Source: an uncultured Alphaproteobacteria bacterium
Lineage (GTDB): Bacteria > Pseudomonadota > Alphaproteobacteria > Rhizobiales > Ancalomicrobiaceae
Direction of reading: 5' to 3'
DNA: 5,077 nt
Assembly: GCA_937892955.1 (NCBI GenBank)
Contig: CALBKH010000053.1
Coordinates: 1-5,077 of the forward strand
Below are positions 1 through 5,064 of the stretch, one piece after another. The notes below the pieces were generated by a model, which was not told the origin of the DNA, made no database searches, and saw only the letters and a program-made list of their open reading frames with translations. Both the position numbers and the translations under genes were made by a program. Each line of letters starts with the position of its first letter. The stretch's first letter is position 1.

Positions 1-3
1 AGG

Positions 4-53
4 CACATTAAACGCATCAAATCAACATGATGGTCCAACCGCGCACAGGTCTC
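4..53 (-). repeat. Left arm of 50-bp perfect inverted repeat (probable IS end)
   Basis: Positions 4-53 are the exact reverse complement of 5028-5077, with no mismatch over 50 bp. Identity stops abruptly on the inner side (g54 against t5027), at the motif GGTCTC here and GAGACC on the right. The right copy runs to the last base of the window, so the true repeat may be longer. Read outward, each arm starts GAGACCTGTGCGCGG, which resembles the sharp tip of an insertion sequence. No transposase reading frame is visible because so little of the repeat is included. Alternative explanations are terminal inverted repeats of a larger unit, or an assembly break at a multicopy IS. The repeat itself is certain; its identity as an IS is inference. 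Confidence 0.85.
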
Positions 54-63
54 GTAATACCGA

Positions 64-100
64 GCGGATGAAGTTCTGACCTGTTCGGAACTTCATCCGC
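64..100. other. Perfect 13-bp stem-loop A
   Basis: GCGGATGAAGTTC at 64-76 pairs exactly with 88-100 around an 11-nt loop. It lies about 30 nt beyond the stop codon of the minus-strand gene. No T-run follows on either strand, so a classical intrinsic terminator is unlikely. It is better explained as part of the hairpin element at 57-182. Confidence 0.75.
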
Positions 101-129
101 GAAGGCGAGCCCGAACGGGCGTCGGCCGG

Positions 130-1077
130 TCAGGCCGCAACCCACGAAATTCGGACGAGTCCGAATTTCGTGGACTCGGTATAACCCCAGGTACCCGGGT
201 CATCCACCGCGAAGGAGCCGCTGGTGATGTTCATGGTCGTTCCGTCGTCGGCGAGCGGAGCGAGCCCGGCGGCGCGGTGGCCGGTGACGCCGTGATCGAA
301 GGAGTCGATCACACGGCCGTCCATGGTGATCCGGTGAACGAGGCCCGTGTCGACATCGGAGACGAAGAGCTGCCGACTGCGCCCGTCGAAGGCGATGTTG
401 CCGAGGGCGCCGCCGCTGTTGGTCGCGATGCGGGCGAACAGGGAAACCGCGCCGGTCACGCCGTCGACTTTCCAGATCGCGCCGGGGCCGGCGTTGTTCG
501 GTCCGAACTGCCCGTCCATGAACCGCGCGCCGAGCTCGCCTCGGTGAAGTCGTTCGGGCCGACCGTCGTTGTCGGAGTCTCGCTTGACGATCTGGATGCC
601 GTGGAGGGAGGACGCGGTCACGTAGAGGTTCGGCGTCGACCCGGCCGGTGCGGAACCGTCGACCCCGCGGCCGTCGTCATAGGCCAGGCCGAAGACCTGC
701 CCGATCTGCTCCGCCGTGACCTCGAACGGCTTCGGGACGTGAACGAGCTGTCCGGCCGCCGGACCGCCGAGGTCCGAAATGTCGAAGATGCGCAGCGTCG
801 CGCGCGAGGGGTCGATGAAGGTCTCGTCGAGCGGATCGACAGCGGGGGGAAACCCCTCTTCGACTCTCGGCACATAAGTTCCCGAAAAGCCGGTAACGGC
901 CATGTGACCGGGCATCACCACATTTCGACTTTGGTTTGCCACACCGGCCGCCGGCACGCCCAGCAAACAAAAAGTCGCGAGCGCGACTATATTCAAAACG
1001 GAGAGCCCGTTACTCCACCAGCAACGAGAATTGGTCGGGGGCGAATACTTCATCCGCGGGTGCAGTGAAACTCGCAT
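130..1077 (-). pseudogene. Secreted beta-propeller-like protein, 3'-truncated
   Basis: The start is placed at the ATG at 1077 because GGAGAGGGGG lies about 10 nt upstream on the minus strand; an ATG at 1173 in the same frame lacks such a site. The 315-aa product has a Sec-type signal peptide: a basic N-terminus, a hydrophobic run LSVLNIVALATFCLLG at about residues 25-40, and small residues near 42-48 as a possible cleavage site. The mature part has repeated short strand-like segments typical of NHL or SMP-30-like propellers (LYVTASSLHGIQIV near 151, GALGNIAFDGRSRQLFVSD near 223). It also has a calcium-loop-like DSDNDG at 167-172. The likely location is extracytoplasmic; the exact function is unknown. 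After GTWGYT (residues 295-300) the last 15 residues are encoded by the hairpin element, so the native C-terminal half is probably missing. This is therefore called as a broken gene, although the frame is open. Truncation is inferred from the repeat boundary and from my memory of longer relatives. Confidence 0.65.
142..173. other. Perfect 14-bp stem-loop B
   Basis: CCACGAAATTCGGA at 142-155 pairs exactly with 160-173 around the tetraloop CGAG. The hairpin sits inside the reading frame of the minus-strand gene and encodes most of its final residues, which is unusual for genuine coding sequence. It supports the view that the gene's tail is derived from inserted repeat DNA. Confidence 0.8.
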
Positions 1078-1698
1078 GGTGATCGGACCCCCTCTCCGGA
1101 CATTTGCGATATTTCTTTCAAACGATTTAAAGCTGACCCCAAGGTCGGAGAAATTGCAATAGGAGAAATGCAAATCACTCGCGAAATCGCGTGTTTTCCG
1201 ATGATCTTATATGGCTAACCTTCTCCGGTTCGCGGGTCGTCCGGAGCCGGCTCCGCGGCGGAGCGCGGCGCCCAACTTCTTGTGAAACCGATGGATTCGA
1301 TCGAGATCGGCGGATGCTCGGGAGGCGGTCGGCGAGACGCGTCTCATTCGACGCCGCCGCCTTCCGATCGAGGACGTGGTGACGGGTCCGCGAGGCCGAC
1401 GAGATGCACCGCGCCCGCGCCGATGAGCCGCAGCGGCACGGTGCGGGCGGCGAAGCTCGAGGCGAAAGTGCACGGAAACGGAACGACGGAGCGCCGAAGA
1501 AGGAGTGCCGCCCGGAAGGGCGCAACCGGAGCCGACCGAGACGGCGGATCCGGGACGGCGCGGTCGTCGGGGCGCGGAATCGGTGAAGCGTACCGCCCTC
1601 CGCACCACCGCAGGGTCGGCCTCCGGCGACGACCCCGATCACCTGCCGGCGACGACACTCGAATGGAAGGAAAAATCAGCCCCGGAAAAACAAAGACC

Positions 1699-1720
1699 GC
1701 TGAAATCCGCGGTTTTCAGC
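1699..1720. other. 22-bp near-palindrome upstream of int
   Basis: The sequence GCTGAAA-TCCGCGG-TTTTCAGC is self-complementary except for one central T/T mismatch pair (1706 and 1713). On the minus strand it is followed by a T-rich run (TCTTTGTTTTTCC), giving it some terminator character in that direction. No minus-strand gene ends here, however. It could equally be a protein-binding site in the int/att region. The function is not determined. Confidence 0.4.
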
Positions 1721-1727
1721 TAGGGAA

Positions 1728-1750
1728 TTGGTGGAGCCAAGGACCACCAA
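1728..1750. other. Short dyad TTGGTGG/CCACCAA, possible att or protein-binding site
   Basis: TTGGTGG (1728-1734) and CCACCAA (1744-1750) are exact inverted repeats separated by 9 bp. The left half continues as TGGTGGAGCC, the reverse complement of a GGCTCCACCA tail as found at the 3' ends of some tRNAs and of tmRNA. That would fit an attachment core next to a P4-type integrase. No T-arm is present, so a tRNA remnant is not shown. Confidence 0.25.
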
Positions 1751-1845
1751 ACCAATGTTCTTCATCGGGTTCCGGCATCCACAGAAGTGGCTGTTTTCTG
1801 CGGATTCTGTCGGTTGAATGTCTATCCTCATTCGCAACCATCCGC

Positions 1846-1851
1846 TATAAT
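1846..1851 (+). promoter_or_regulatory. Candidate -10 box of the int promoter
   Basis: A perfect TATAAT lies 38 nt upstream of the integrase start in an AT-richer stretch. This would put transcription start near 1858. No good -35 hexamer is found at 16-18 bp spacing (TTGAAT at 1814-1819 is too far away), so the promoter may be weak or need an activator, for example an AlpA-like protein. Confidence 0.4.
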
Positions 1852-1860
1852 CCGCGAATT

Positions 1861-1884
1861 GATGATGGGTTGGATGATGGGTTG
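1861..1884 (+). repeat. Two tandem copies of a 12-bp repeat before int
   Basis: GATGATGGGTTG occurs twice back to back (1861-1872 and 1873-1884), ending 5 bp before the integrase ATG. It falls in the predicted 5' untranslated region, downstream of the TATAAT box. Short direct repeats beside an integrase gene can be arm-type recombinase or excisionase sites. The same bases also encode a seven-codon open frame (MMGWMMG, 1862-1885) that stops 4 nt before int. Neither role is proven. Confidence 0.55.
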
Positions 1885-1889
1885 AGACG

Positions 1890-3170
1890 ATGCCGAAGGT
1901 GGTCGCGAAGCTCAACGATCGGCAGGTGAAGGCGATCAAGGCCGATGGTCTCCACGCCTGCGGCGAAGGGCTCTATCTTCAGATCAAGGGGTCGGCCCGG
2001 GCCTGGATTTTCCGCTATCAGGTCGCCGGCAAGCGGCGCGACATGGGGCTCGGCTCCGCTCTCGAGGTCTCACTCAAAGAAGCTCGCGACGCGGTGGAGG
2101 CGGCGAAGCGGACGCTCCGTGACGGCATCGACCCGGTAGACGCCAGAAAGGCCGAACGCCCCATCATTCCGACCTTCGGCGCGTTCGCCGATGAATTGGT
2201 CGATACGCTCGAAGCCGGCTTCTCGAACGACAAGCACCGTTACCAGTGGCGCCAGACGCTCGGCGACGCCTATTGCGGCGCGATCCGGTCGAAGCTCGTC
2301 TCCGAGATCGACACGGCCGACGTTCTCGCGGTGCTCAAGCCCGTCTGGCAAGCGAAGCAGGAAACCGCCTCGCGGCTTCGCGGGCGCATTGAAAAGGTGC
2401 TGGACGCCGCCAAGGCGAAGGGGCTCCGCTCGGGCGAGAACCCGGCCCGCTGGCGTGGGCACCTCGCGAACCTCCTCCCTCGCCGTCAGAAGCTCATGGC
2501 GCGCGGCCACATGCCGGCGCTGCACTTCGAAGACGTCCCCGGTTTTGTCGGTCGGTTGCGTGAGCGCGAAACCGTCGCGGCGCGTGCCCTCGAATTCCTG
2601 ATCCTCACGGCAGCACGGGCCGGCGAGGTGTTCGGTGCGACGTGGGGCGAGATCGACACCACCGCCAAGCTCTGGACGATCCCCGCCGAGCGGATGAAGG
2701 CGCGGAAGCCGCATCGCATGCCGCTGACGGCCCGTGCGCTGACGGCCCGTGCGCTGGCGATCCTCGACGAGGTGGCGAAGCTGCGGACCACCGCCGATCC
2801 CGCCGCCTACGTCTTCCCCGGTGGCCGTGTGGGGCGCCCTCTCTCCAATATGGCGTTCAAGCAATTGCTGGAGCGCATGGGGGAAACAGGCTTCGTCCCG
2901 CACGGCTTCCGGTCGAGCTTCCGCGACTGGTGCGGCGAGTGCACGCCGTTTCCGCGCGAGGTCGCGGAAGCCGCGCTCGCCCACATCGTCGGCAACGCGG
3001 TCGAACAGGCCTATCGGCGCGGCGATGCGCTCGAGAAGCGCCGGAAGCTGATGGAGGCTTGGGAAGGCTTCGTCGAGCCCAAGGCGGCGAACGTCGTGAC
3101 GCTGAGGCCGCACAAGGTCCGGTCGACCGTCGATCACGTCCACAAGGGACTGACGGAGCCGACCACGTGA
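1890..3170 (+). CDS. int: P4-type tyrosine recombinase (integrase)
   Basis: This 426-aa site-specific recombinase should integrate and excise the surrounding mobile element. The N-terminus (about 3-83) is a DUF4102 arm-binding domain with the usual GLYLQI, AWIFRYQVAGKRRDMGLG and LKEARDAVEAAKR signature. A helical core-binding domain follows (about 95-190), then the catalytic domain (about 210-385). The catalytic set appears complete: Arg243 in AARAGE, a Lys at about 270 in ERMKARKPHRMPL, His338 and Arg341 in PHGFR, His365 in LAHIVG, and Tyr375 in EQAYRR. Length is normal for P4/CP4-57-type integrases. The start matches the family N-terminus, but the Shine-Dalgarno is weak. One oddity is an in-frame duplication of five residues (LTARA twice, 279-288), directly after the MPL strand, encoded by a perfect 15-bp tandem repeat. 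Whether the enzyme tolerates it is unknown. The target gene is not visible. Confidence 0.95.
   Translation: MPKVVAKLNDRQVKAIKADGLHACGEGLYLQIKGSARAWIFRYQVAGKRRDMGLGSALEVSLKEARDAVEAAKRTLRDGIDPVDARKAERPIIPTFGAFADELVDTLEAGFSNDKHRYQWRQTLGDAYCGAIRSKLVSEIDTADVLAVLKPVWQAKQETASRLRGRIEKVLDAAKAKGLRSGENPARWRGHLANLLPRRQKLMARGHMPALHFEDVPGFVGRLRERETVAARALEFLILTAARAGEVFGATWGEIDTTAKLWTIPAERMKARKPHRMPLTARALTARALAILDEVAKLRTTADPAAYVFPGGRVGRPLSNMAFKQLLERMGETGFVPHGFRSSFRDWCGECTPFPREVAEAALAHIVGNAVEQAYRRGDALEKRRKLMEAWEGFVEPKAANVVTLRPHKVRSTVDHVHKGLTEPTT
2724..2753 (+). repeat. 15-bp in-frame tandem duplication inside int
   Basis: CTGACGGCCCGTGCG occurs twice in a row (2724-2738, 2739-2753), followed by a partial third unit CTGGCG. 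It duplicates the residues LTARA between the catalytic Lys strand and the next helix. Perfect identity at the DNA level suggests a recent slippage event, or that this linker length varies in the family. Confidence 0.85.
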
Positions 3171-3177
3171 CCCGATC

Positions 3178-3202
3178 GGCGGTGGTTTCGGCCACCGCCT
3201 TT
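3178..3202 (+). terminator. Putative intrinsic terminator after int
   Basis: GGCGGTGG (3178-3185) pairs perfectly with CCACCGCC (3192-3199) around a 6-nt loop, followed by only three T residues. It lies 8 nt past the integrase stop codon and before the toxin gene. Position and GC-rich stem fit a terminator that separates int from the toxin-antitoxin operon. The short T-run makes termination strength uncertain. Confidence 0.5.
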
Positions 3203-3226
3203 CCCATCGAACCCTTCGCGAATGTC

Positions 3227-3241
3227 CATCGGCGTCCGATG
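3227..3241. promoter_or_regulatory. Dyad upstream of the toxin-antitoxin pair, possible operator
   Basis: CATCGG (3227-3232) and CCGATG (3236-3241) are inverted repeats with a 3-bp spacer, about 40 bp upstream of the toxin start. Xre-type antitoxins usually repress their own operon by binding a short dyad at the promoter, which makes this a candidate. I see no clear -35/-10 pair nearby. Six-bp half-sites can occur by chance. Confidence 0.3.
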
Positions 3242-3281
3242 TCGTCCGAAAAGCCTTCAACCAATATGCCGAGTGTGATAT

Positions 3282-3608
3282 ATGGATCGTTGGACGATTG
3301 AGGTGACGATCGAAGCGCGATCCGAACTCGCCGAATGGCCGGTCGAGCTTCGCGCGTCACTGGCGAGGATCGTGGAGCGGGTCGAGCAAGTCGGCCTCGA
3401 ACGGTTGGGCGAACCCTTCGTGAAGCACCTCGAAGGCAAGCTCTGGGAGATGCGACCCTCGGGGCGGCGGATCGAAGGGCGGGCGCTCTATGTGACCGCG
3501 ACCGGTCGACGGGTGGTGATCCTGCTGGCGTTCGAGAAGAAGACGCAGAAGACGCCGCGCCGGTACATCGATCGGGCCTTGGAAAGAGCGAAGGACGTGA
3601 CGCCGTGA
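3282..3608 (+). CDS. RelE-superfamily toxin, HigB/Gp49-like
   Basis: The 108-aa protein matches the Gp49-like (DUF891) HigB toxin group of the RelE/ParE superfamily. Diagnostic parts are VKHLEGKLWEMRPSG (about 47-61), then GRALYVTATGRRVVILLAFEKK (66-87) and QKTPRRYIDRALERAKD (89-105). They correspond to the conserved LWE-R core and the F-KKTqktP tail of the family. Members are usually ribosome-dependent mRNA endonucleases that inhibit translation when unopposed. Gene order is toxin first, as in higBA, and the stop codon overlaps the antitoxin start by 4 nt (GTGA). The ATG at 3282 fits the family N-terminus, although only a weak GAG lies 8 nt upstream. Poor translation initiation is not surprising for a toxin. 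Placement behind int suggests the pair stabilises the mobile element. Family assignment is firm; the biochemical activity is inferred. Confidence 0.88.
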   Translation: MDRWTIEVTIEARSELAEWPVELRASLARIVERVEQVGLERLGEPFVKHLEGKLWEMRPSGRRIEGRALYVTATGRRVVILLAFEKKTQKTPRRYIDRALERAKDVTP

Positions 3609-3895
3609 CCAGAACCGTTCCCTTCTCGAAGCTCTCCGACGAATGGAAGAAGGACGCCGCCTTCGTCGCCGAATACGAGCGCATCGGCCCGGACATGGAA
3701 CTCGCCTTCGCGCTCTCCGAGGCCCGTCGGGAAGCCGGGCTGACGCAGACCGAACTGGCGCACCGCATGGGCACGTCACAGGCGGCGGTGGCGCGCCTCG
3801 AAGGCGGCAAGGTCAAGCCGACATGGGAGACGGTGGAGCGCTATGCACGCGCCCTCGGACGGCGGGCGGTGGTGTCCCTGGTGGCGGCGGAGTGA
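3605..3895 (+). CDS. Xre-family antitoxin, HigA-like
   Basis: The 96-aa product carries a Cro/C1-type helix-turn-helix at about residues 36-86. Its core is LTQTELAHRMGTSQAAVARLEGGK, with the typical Q-EL and S-A-ARLE-G positions. It should bind and neutralise the upstream toxin and repress the operon through its DNA-binding domain. The N-terminal extension (1-30, TVPFSKLSDEWKKDAAFVAEYE) is the usual one for antitoxins paired with Gp49-like toxins. I chose the GTG start at 3605 because AAGGA lies at 3591-3595, 9 nt upstream, and because it gives the tight 4-nt overlap expected for translational coupling. An open frame extends further upstream but only as the toxin gene's shadow. The next gene begins 15 nt after the stop and probably shares the transcript. 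Confidence 0.9.
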   Translation: MTRTVPFSKLSDEWKKDAAFVAEYERIGPDMELAFALSEARREAGLTQTELAHRMGTSQAAVARLEGGKVKPTWETVERYARALGRRAVVSLVAAE

Positions 3896-3910
3896 CGGAA
3901 GGGTGTGGCA

Positions 3911-4423
3911 ATGACCGTGCGGCTCCCGACCCTGGAAGAAATCGAGCGGCTCCTGAGAGAACCGCCGCGGCGCCCGCCCTTCGGCTTCTACGCGCAAATT
4001 GAGGGTCGAGTTTGGCCCGGCGAGCCTGATCGCCTCAAGTTGAAGCCGCCGACCCTGGCTCCCCTCTGCGATTACCTGGAACGCGGGGGGAGGCTCACCC
4101 CCGATCTACGGGCTTGGTTGGTGGCAGCGCTACGCGAAGATGGTGAAAGCGAATTCGTCATTTCGATACGTCGACGCAAGAGCGGCGCACCGAAGGCGAA
4201 TGAGAATAGAATGTACGAGGTCGGCAGACATATTCAATATTTGTGCGATATCGGCATCAAAAAGGAATCTGCAATCCAAGACGCGATGACCAGATTCCGC
4301 GTTTCACGGTCGTATTGCTTTGAAGCTCAAGCCTACGCCAGACGCGTCGACGACGGTCACTTGTGTGACTGGCAAGATCCGATCATCTCATTGGGTGACG
4401 CCGATGGGGATGCCCCCGAGTGA
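3911..4423 (+). CDS. Hypothetical protein of mobile element, possible HTH at C-terminus
   Basis: I do not recognise a named family for this 170-aa protein. The ATG at 3911 is preferred over a GTG at 3905 because GGAAGGG (3897-3903) is correctly spaced only for the ATG. The N-terminal half is rich in charge and Pro, with a helical module PLCDYLERGGRLTPDLRAWL (51-70) and ALREDGESEFVISIRRRKSG (73-92). The C-terminal half contains a possible helix-turn-helix, IQDAMTRFRVSRSYCFEAQA (122-141). The tail is acidic, with no signal peptide or membrane segment. Bases 4140-4330 are less GC-rich than neighbouring genes, hinting at a different origin for the C-terminal part. It follows the antitoxin by 15 nt, so co-transcription is likely. 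A DNA-binding accessory role is only a guess. Confidence 0.75.
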   Translation: MTVRLPTLEEIERLLREPPRRPPFGFYAQIEGRVWPGEPDRLKLKPPTLAPLCDYLERGGRLTPDLRAWLVAALREDGESEFVISIRRRKSGAPKANENRMYEVGRHIQYLCDIGIKKESAIQDAMTRFRVSRSYCFEAQAYARRVDDGHLCDWQDPIISLGDADGDAPE

Positions 4424-4464
4424 GGGGAGTCCAGATAATTCGCCGAATTCCGTGGACCGCAATG

Positions 4465-4495
4465 TTGCTGACGGGCGCGCCGGTGTGTGGATAAT
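4465..4495 (+). promoter_or_regulatory. Candidate promoter of the AlpA-like gene cluster
   Basis: TTGCTG (4465-4470) and GATAAT (4490-4495) are spaced by 19 bp in the 103-bp gap between genes, giving a predicted start of transcription near 4502. Spacing is slightly long, so strength is uncertain. The only other sizeable feature of the gap is the dyad directly downstream. Confidence 0.4.
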
Positions 4496-4499
4496 GGCG

Positions 4500-4523
4500 G
4501 ACCATCTCGCACACGAGGTGGTC
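4500..4523 (+). promoter_or_regulatory. 10-bp dyad covering the ribosome-binding site of the AlpA-like gene
   Basis: GACCATCTCG (4500-4509) and CGAGGTGGTC (4514-4523) are complementary around the loop CACA, with one T/G position that would be a G-U pair in RNA. The right arm contains the Shine-Dalgarno GAGG (4515-4518) of the gene starting at 4527. If transcription starts near 4502, the hairpin would form at the extreme 5' end and mask the site. As DNA it is also a good operator-sized dyad just downstream of the candidate -10. Both readings imply control of the AlpA-like protein, possibly by itself. Confidence 0.5.
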
Positions 4524-4526
4524 ACG

Positions 4527-4709
4527 ATGCACAAATCTCCCGAAATCCTCGCCTTCCGCGCCAACGACGCTTGCCGTGCCCTCAGCCTGGGGCGATCGAC
4601 GCTCTACAAGCTGATCAACGAGGGCAAGCTCAAGTCCATCACCATCGCCGGTCGGACCCTGATCCCGCGCACCGAGATCGAACGCCTCGTCTCGGAGGCG
4701 TCGAATTGA
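4527..4709 (+). CDS. AlpA/excisionase-like helix-turn-helix protein
   Basis: This 60-aa protein is a single MerR-like winged helix-turn-helix of the excisionase (xis)/AlpA type. ILAFRANDACRALSLGRSTLYKLI (about 7-30) forms the helix-turn-helix with the diagnostic SLGRSTLYKLINEGKL. ITIAGRTLIPRTEIERLV (39-56) forms the wing and last helix. Such proteins bind DNA beside integrase genes and favour excision or regulate int. The ATG at 4527 is chosen because GAGG lies 8 nt upstream; an upstream in-frame ATG at 4494 has no such site and would overlap the candidate -10. The stop codon overlaps the next start by one base (TGATG), showing translational coupling. It lacks a nuclease or other extra domain. 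DNA binding is confident; a role in excision is inferred from family and from the integrase in the same window. Confidence 0.87.
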   Translation: MHKSPEILAFRANDACRALSLGRSTLYKLINEGKLKSITIAGRTLIPRTEIERLVSEASN

Positions 4710-4939
4710 TGGGCGATCTTCTTCGTTTTCCGATCGGCGGCGGTGCGAACCTCGTTCGCGCCGAATGCTTCCGCACCGAATGCGGCGAGCCCTTCGAAAT
4801 CCTCTCCCTCGACCACCGCCACGGCGTGGCGATCGTCTGGCGGACGGGCGACGACGGAACGCTCGACGAAACGCTATCGGCATGGCGCGCCTGCGGCGCC
4901 CGTGTCGCCGACAGCCGAACCCGGCGAGGTGCGCCATGA
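4709..4939 (+). CDS. Small hypothetical protein (76 aa)
   Basis: The start ATG overlaps the preceding stop by one base, and the stop overlaps the next start by four bases (ATGA), so this is the middle gene of a compact coupled operon. The product begins MGDLLRFPIGGG, has two Cys in the segment ECFRTECGEP (19-28), then a beta-rich stretch FEILSLDHRHGVAIVWRTGDDG (29-50), and ends with a basic tail SRTRRGAP. I recognise no catalytic motif and no export signal. Two cysteines alone are not enough to claim metal binding. Similar small proteins are common next to AlpA-like genes in alphaproteobacterial islands, as far as I recall. Its role is unknown. Tight coupling on both sides is the main reason to believe the gene is real. 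Confidence 0.72.
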   Translation: MGDLLRFPIGGGANLVRAECFRTECGEPFEILSLDHRHGVAIVWRTGDDGTLDETLSAWRACGARVADSRTRRGAP

Positions 4940-5064
4940 CCTCGCGACAAGCTCTCTTGTCTACGAACGAGACCGACGACGCCTATGTCGCGGTCGTTGC
5001 CAAGCTCAGCGATCGATGGCGGGTCATGAGACCTGTGCGCGGTTGGACCATCATGTTGATTTGA
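4936..5064 (+). pseudogene. Small hypothetical gene truncated by the right repeat arm
   Basis: The gene starts with an ATG overlapping the previous stop by 4 nt. The first 30 residues (MTSRQALLSTNETDDAYVAV... to SDRWRV) look native. From residue 31 the frame runs through codons that straddle and then lie in the 50-bp repeat beginning at 5028, reading MRPVRGWTIMLI and then stop. The last 12 residues are therefore almost wholly repeat-derived. From memory, intact relatives in Hyphomicrobiales continue beyond WRV for several dozen residues, but I cannot verify that here. The break most likely comes from insertion of the IS-like repeat or from a recombination or assembly junction there. The function of the family is unknown. 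Confidence 0.6.

Larger units (their letters stand above)
57..182. repeat. Double-hairpin element with 8-bp inverted ends (MITE- or REP-doublet-like)
   Basis: The stretch is bounded by ATACCGAG (57-64) and its reverse complement CTCGGTAT (175-182). Directly inside the left end is a perfect 13-bp stem (64-76 with 88-100, 11-nt loop). Just inside the right end is a perfect 14-bp stem (142-155 with 160-173, 4-nt loop CGAG). A small GCCC/GGGC hairpin (109-112 with 117-120) lies between them. Each half therefore reads as TACCGAG followed by a strong hairpin, and the two halves point towards each other. This is the architecture of non-autonomous MITEs or inverted REP doublets. A TA duplication at the edges is possible but not proven. 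The right end coincides with the point where the neighbouring minus-strand protein stops looking native. Confidence 0.6.
1078..1889. other. Long region without a convincing gene
   Basis: About 810 bp separate the minus-strand secreted-protein gene from the integrase. Positions 1078-1200 are AT-richer and should hold the promoter of the minus-strand gene, though I find no clear -35/-10 pair. They also contain a CGCGA/TCGCG dyad at 1180-1191. Positions 1200-1680 are very GC-rich and open in several frames on both strands. Those translations are dominated by Arg, Gly, Ser and Pro, with no motif and no good ribosome-binding site, so I treat them as chance open frames. Positions 1680-1889 are AT-richer and hold the int-proximal signals listed separately. 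No tRNA gene is recognisable. Confidence 0.6.

Noticed and set aside
64..173. The two strong hairpins as terminators or as CRISPR-like repeats
   Set aside because: No T-tract follows either stem, the stems differ in sequence, and there is no regular repeat-spacer spacing. A mobile repeat element fits better.
277..1068. Plus-strand open frame of 263 aa opposite the secreted-protein gene
   Set aside because: The minus-strand frame has a ribosome-binding site, a signal peptide and propeller-like repeats. The plus-strand translation shows no domain and is the antisense shadow.
1720..1790. Possible tRNA gene or tRNA fragment near TGGTGGAGCC and GGTTCCGGCATCC
   Set aside because: No T-arm consensus, D-arm or acceptor pairing can be assembled on either strand. 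Only a 10-base tail-like match remains, which is weak.
1282..1929. Plus-strand open frame of 215 aa and overlapping frames in the 1200-1680 stretch
   Set aside because: The composition is low-complexity Arg, Gly, Ser and Pro in several frames at once. There is no good ribosome-binding site or family motif, and the longest frame runs into the integrase gene out of phase.
2070..3260. Long minus-strand open frame (396 aa) opposite the integrase
   Set aside because: It is antisense to a complete integrase with all catalytic residues, and its translation is Arg-rich with no recognisable domain. It is typical of the high-GC complement of a real gene.
2857..3816. Minus-strand open frame of 319 aa across the toxin-antitoxin region
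   Set aside because: It spans several real genes and intergenic DNA on the other strand, is rich in Ser, Arg and Pro, and has no motif.
4383..4937. Minus-strand open frame of 184 aa opposite the AlpA-like cluster
   Set aside because: It is Arg- and His-rich shadow sequence. The plus strand carries three coupled genes with start/stop overlaps and a recognisable DNA-binding domain.
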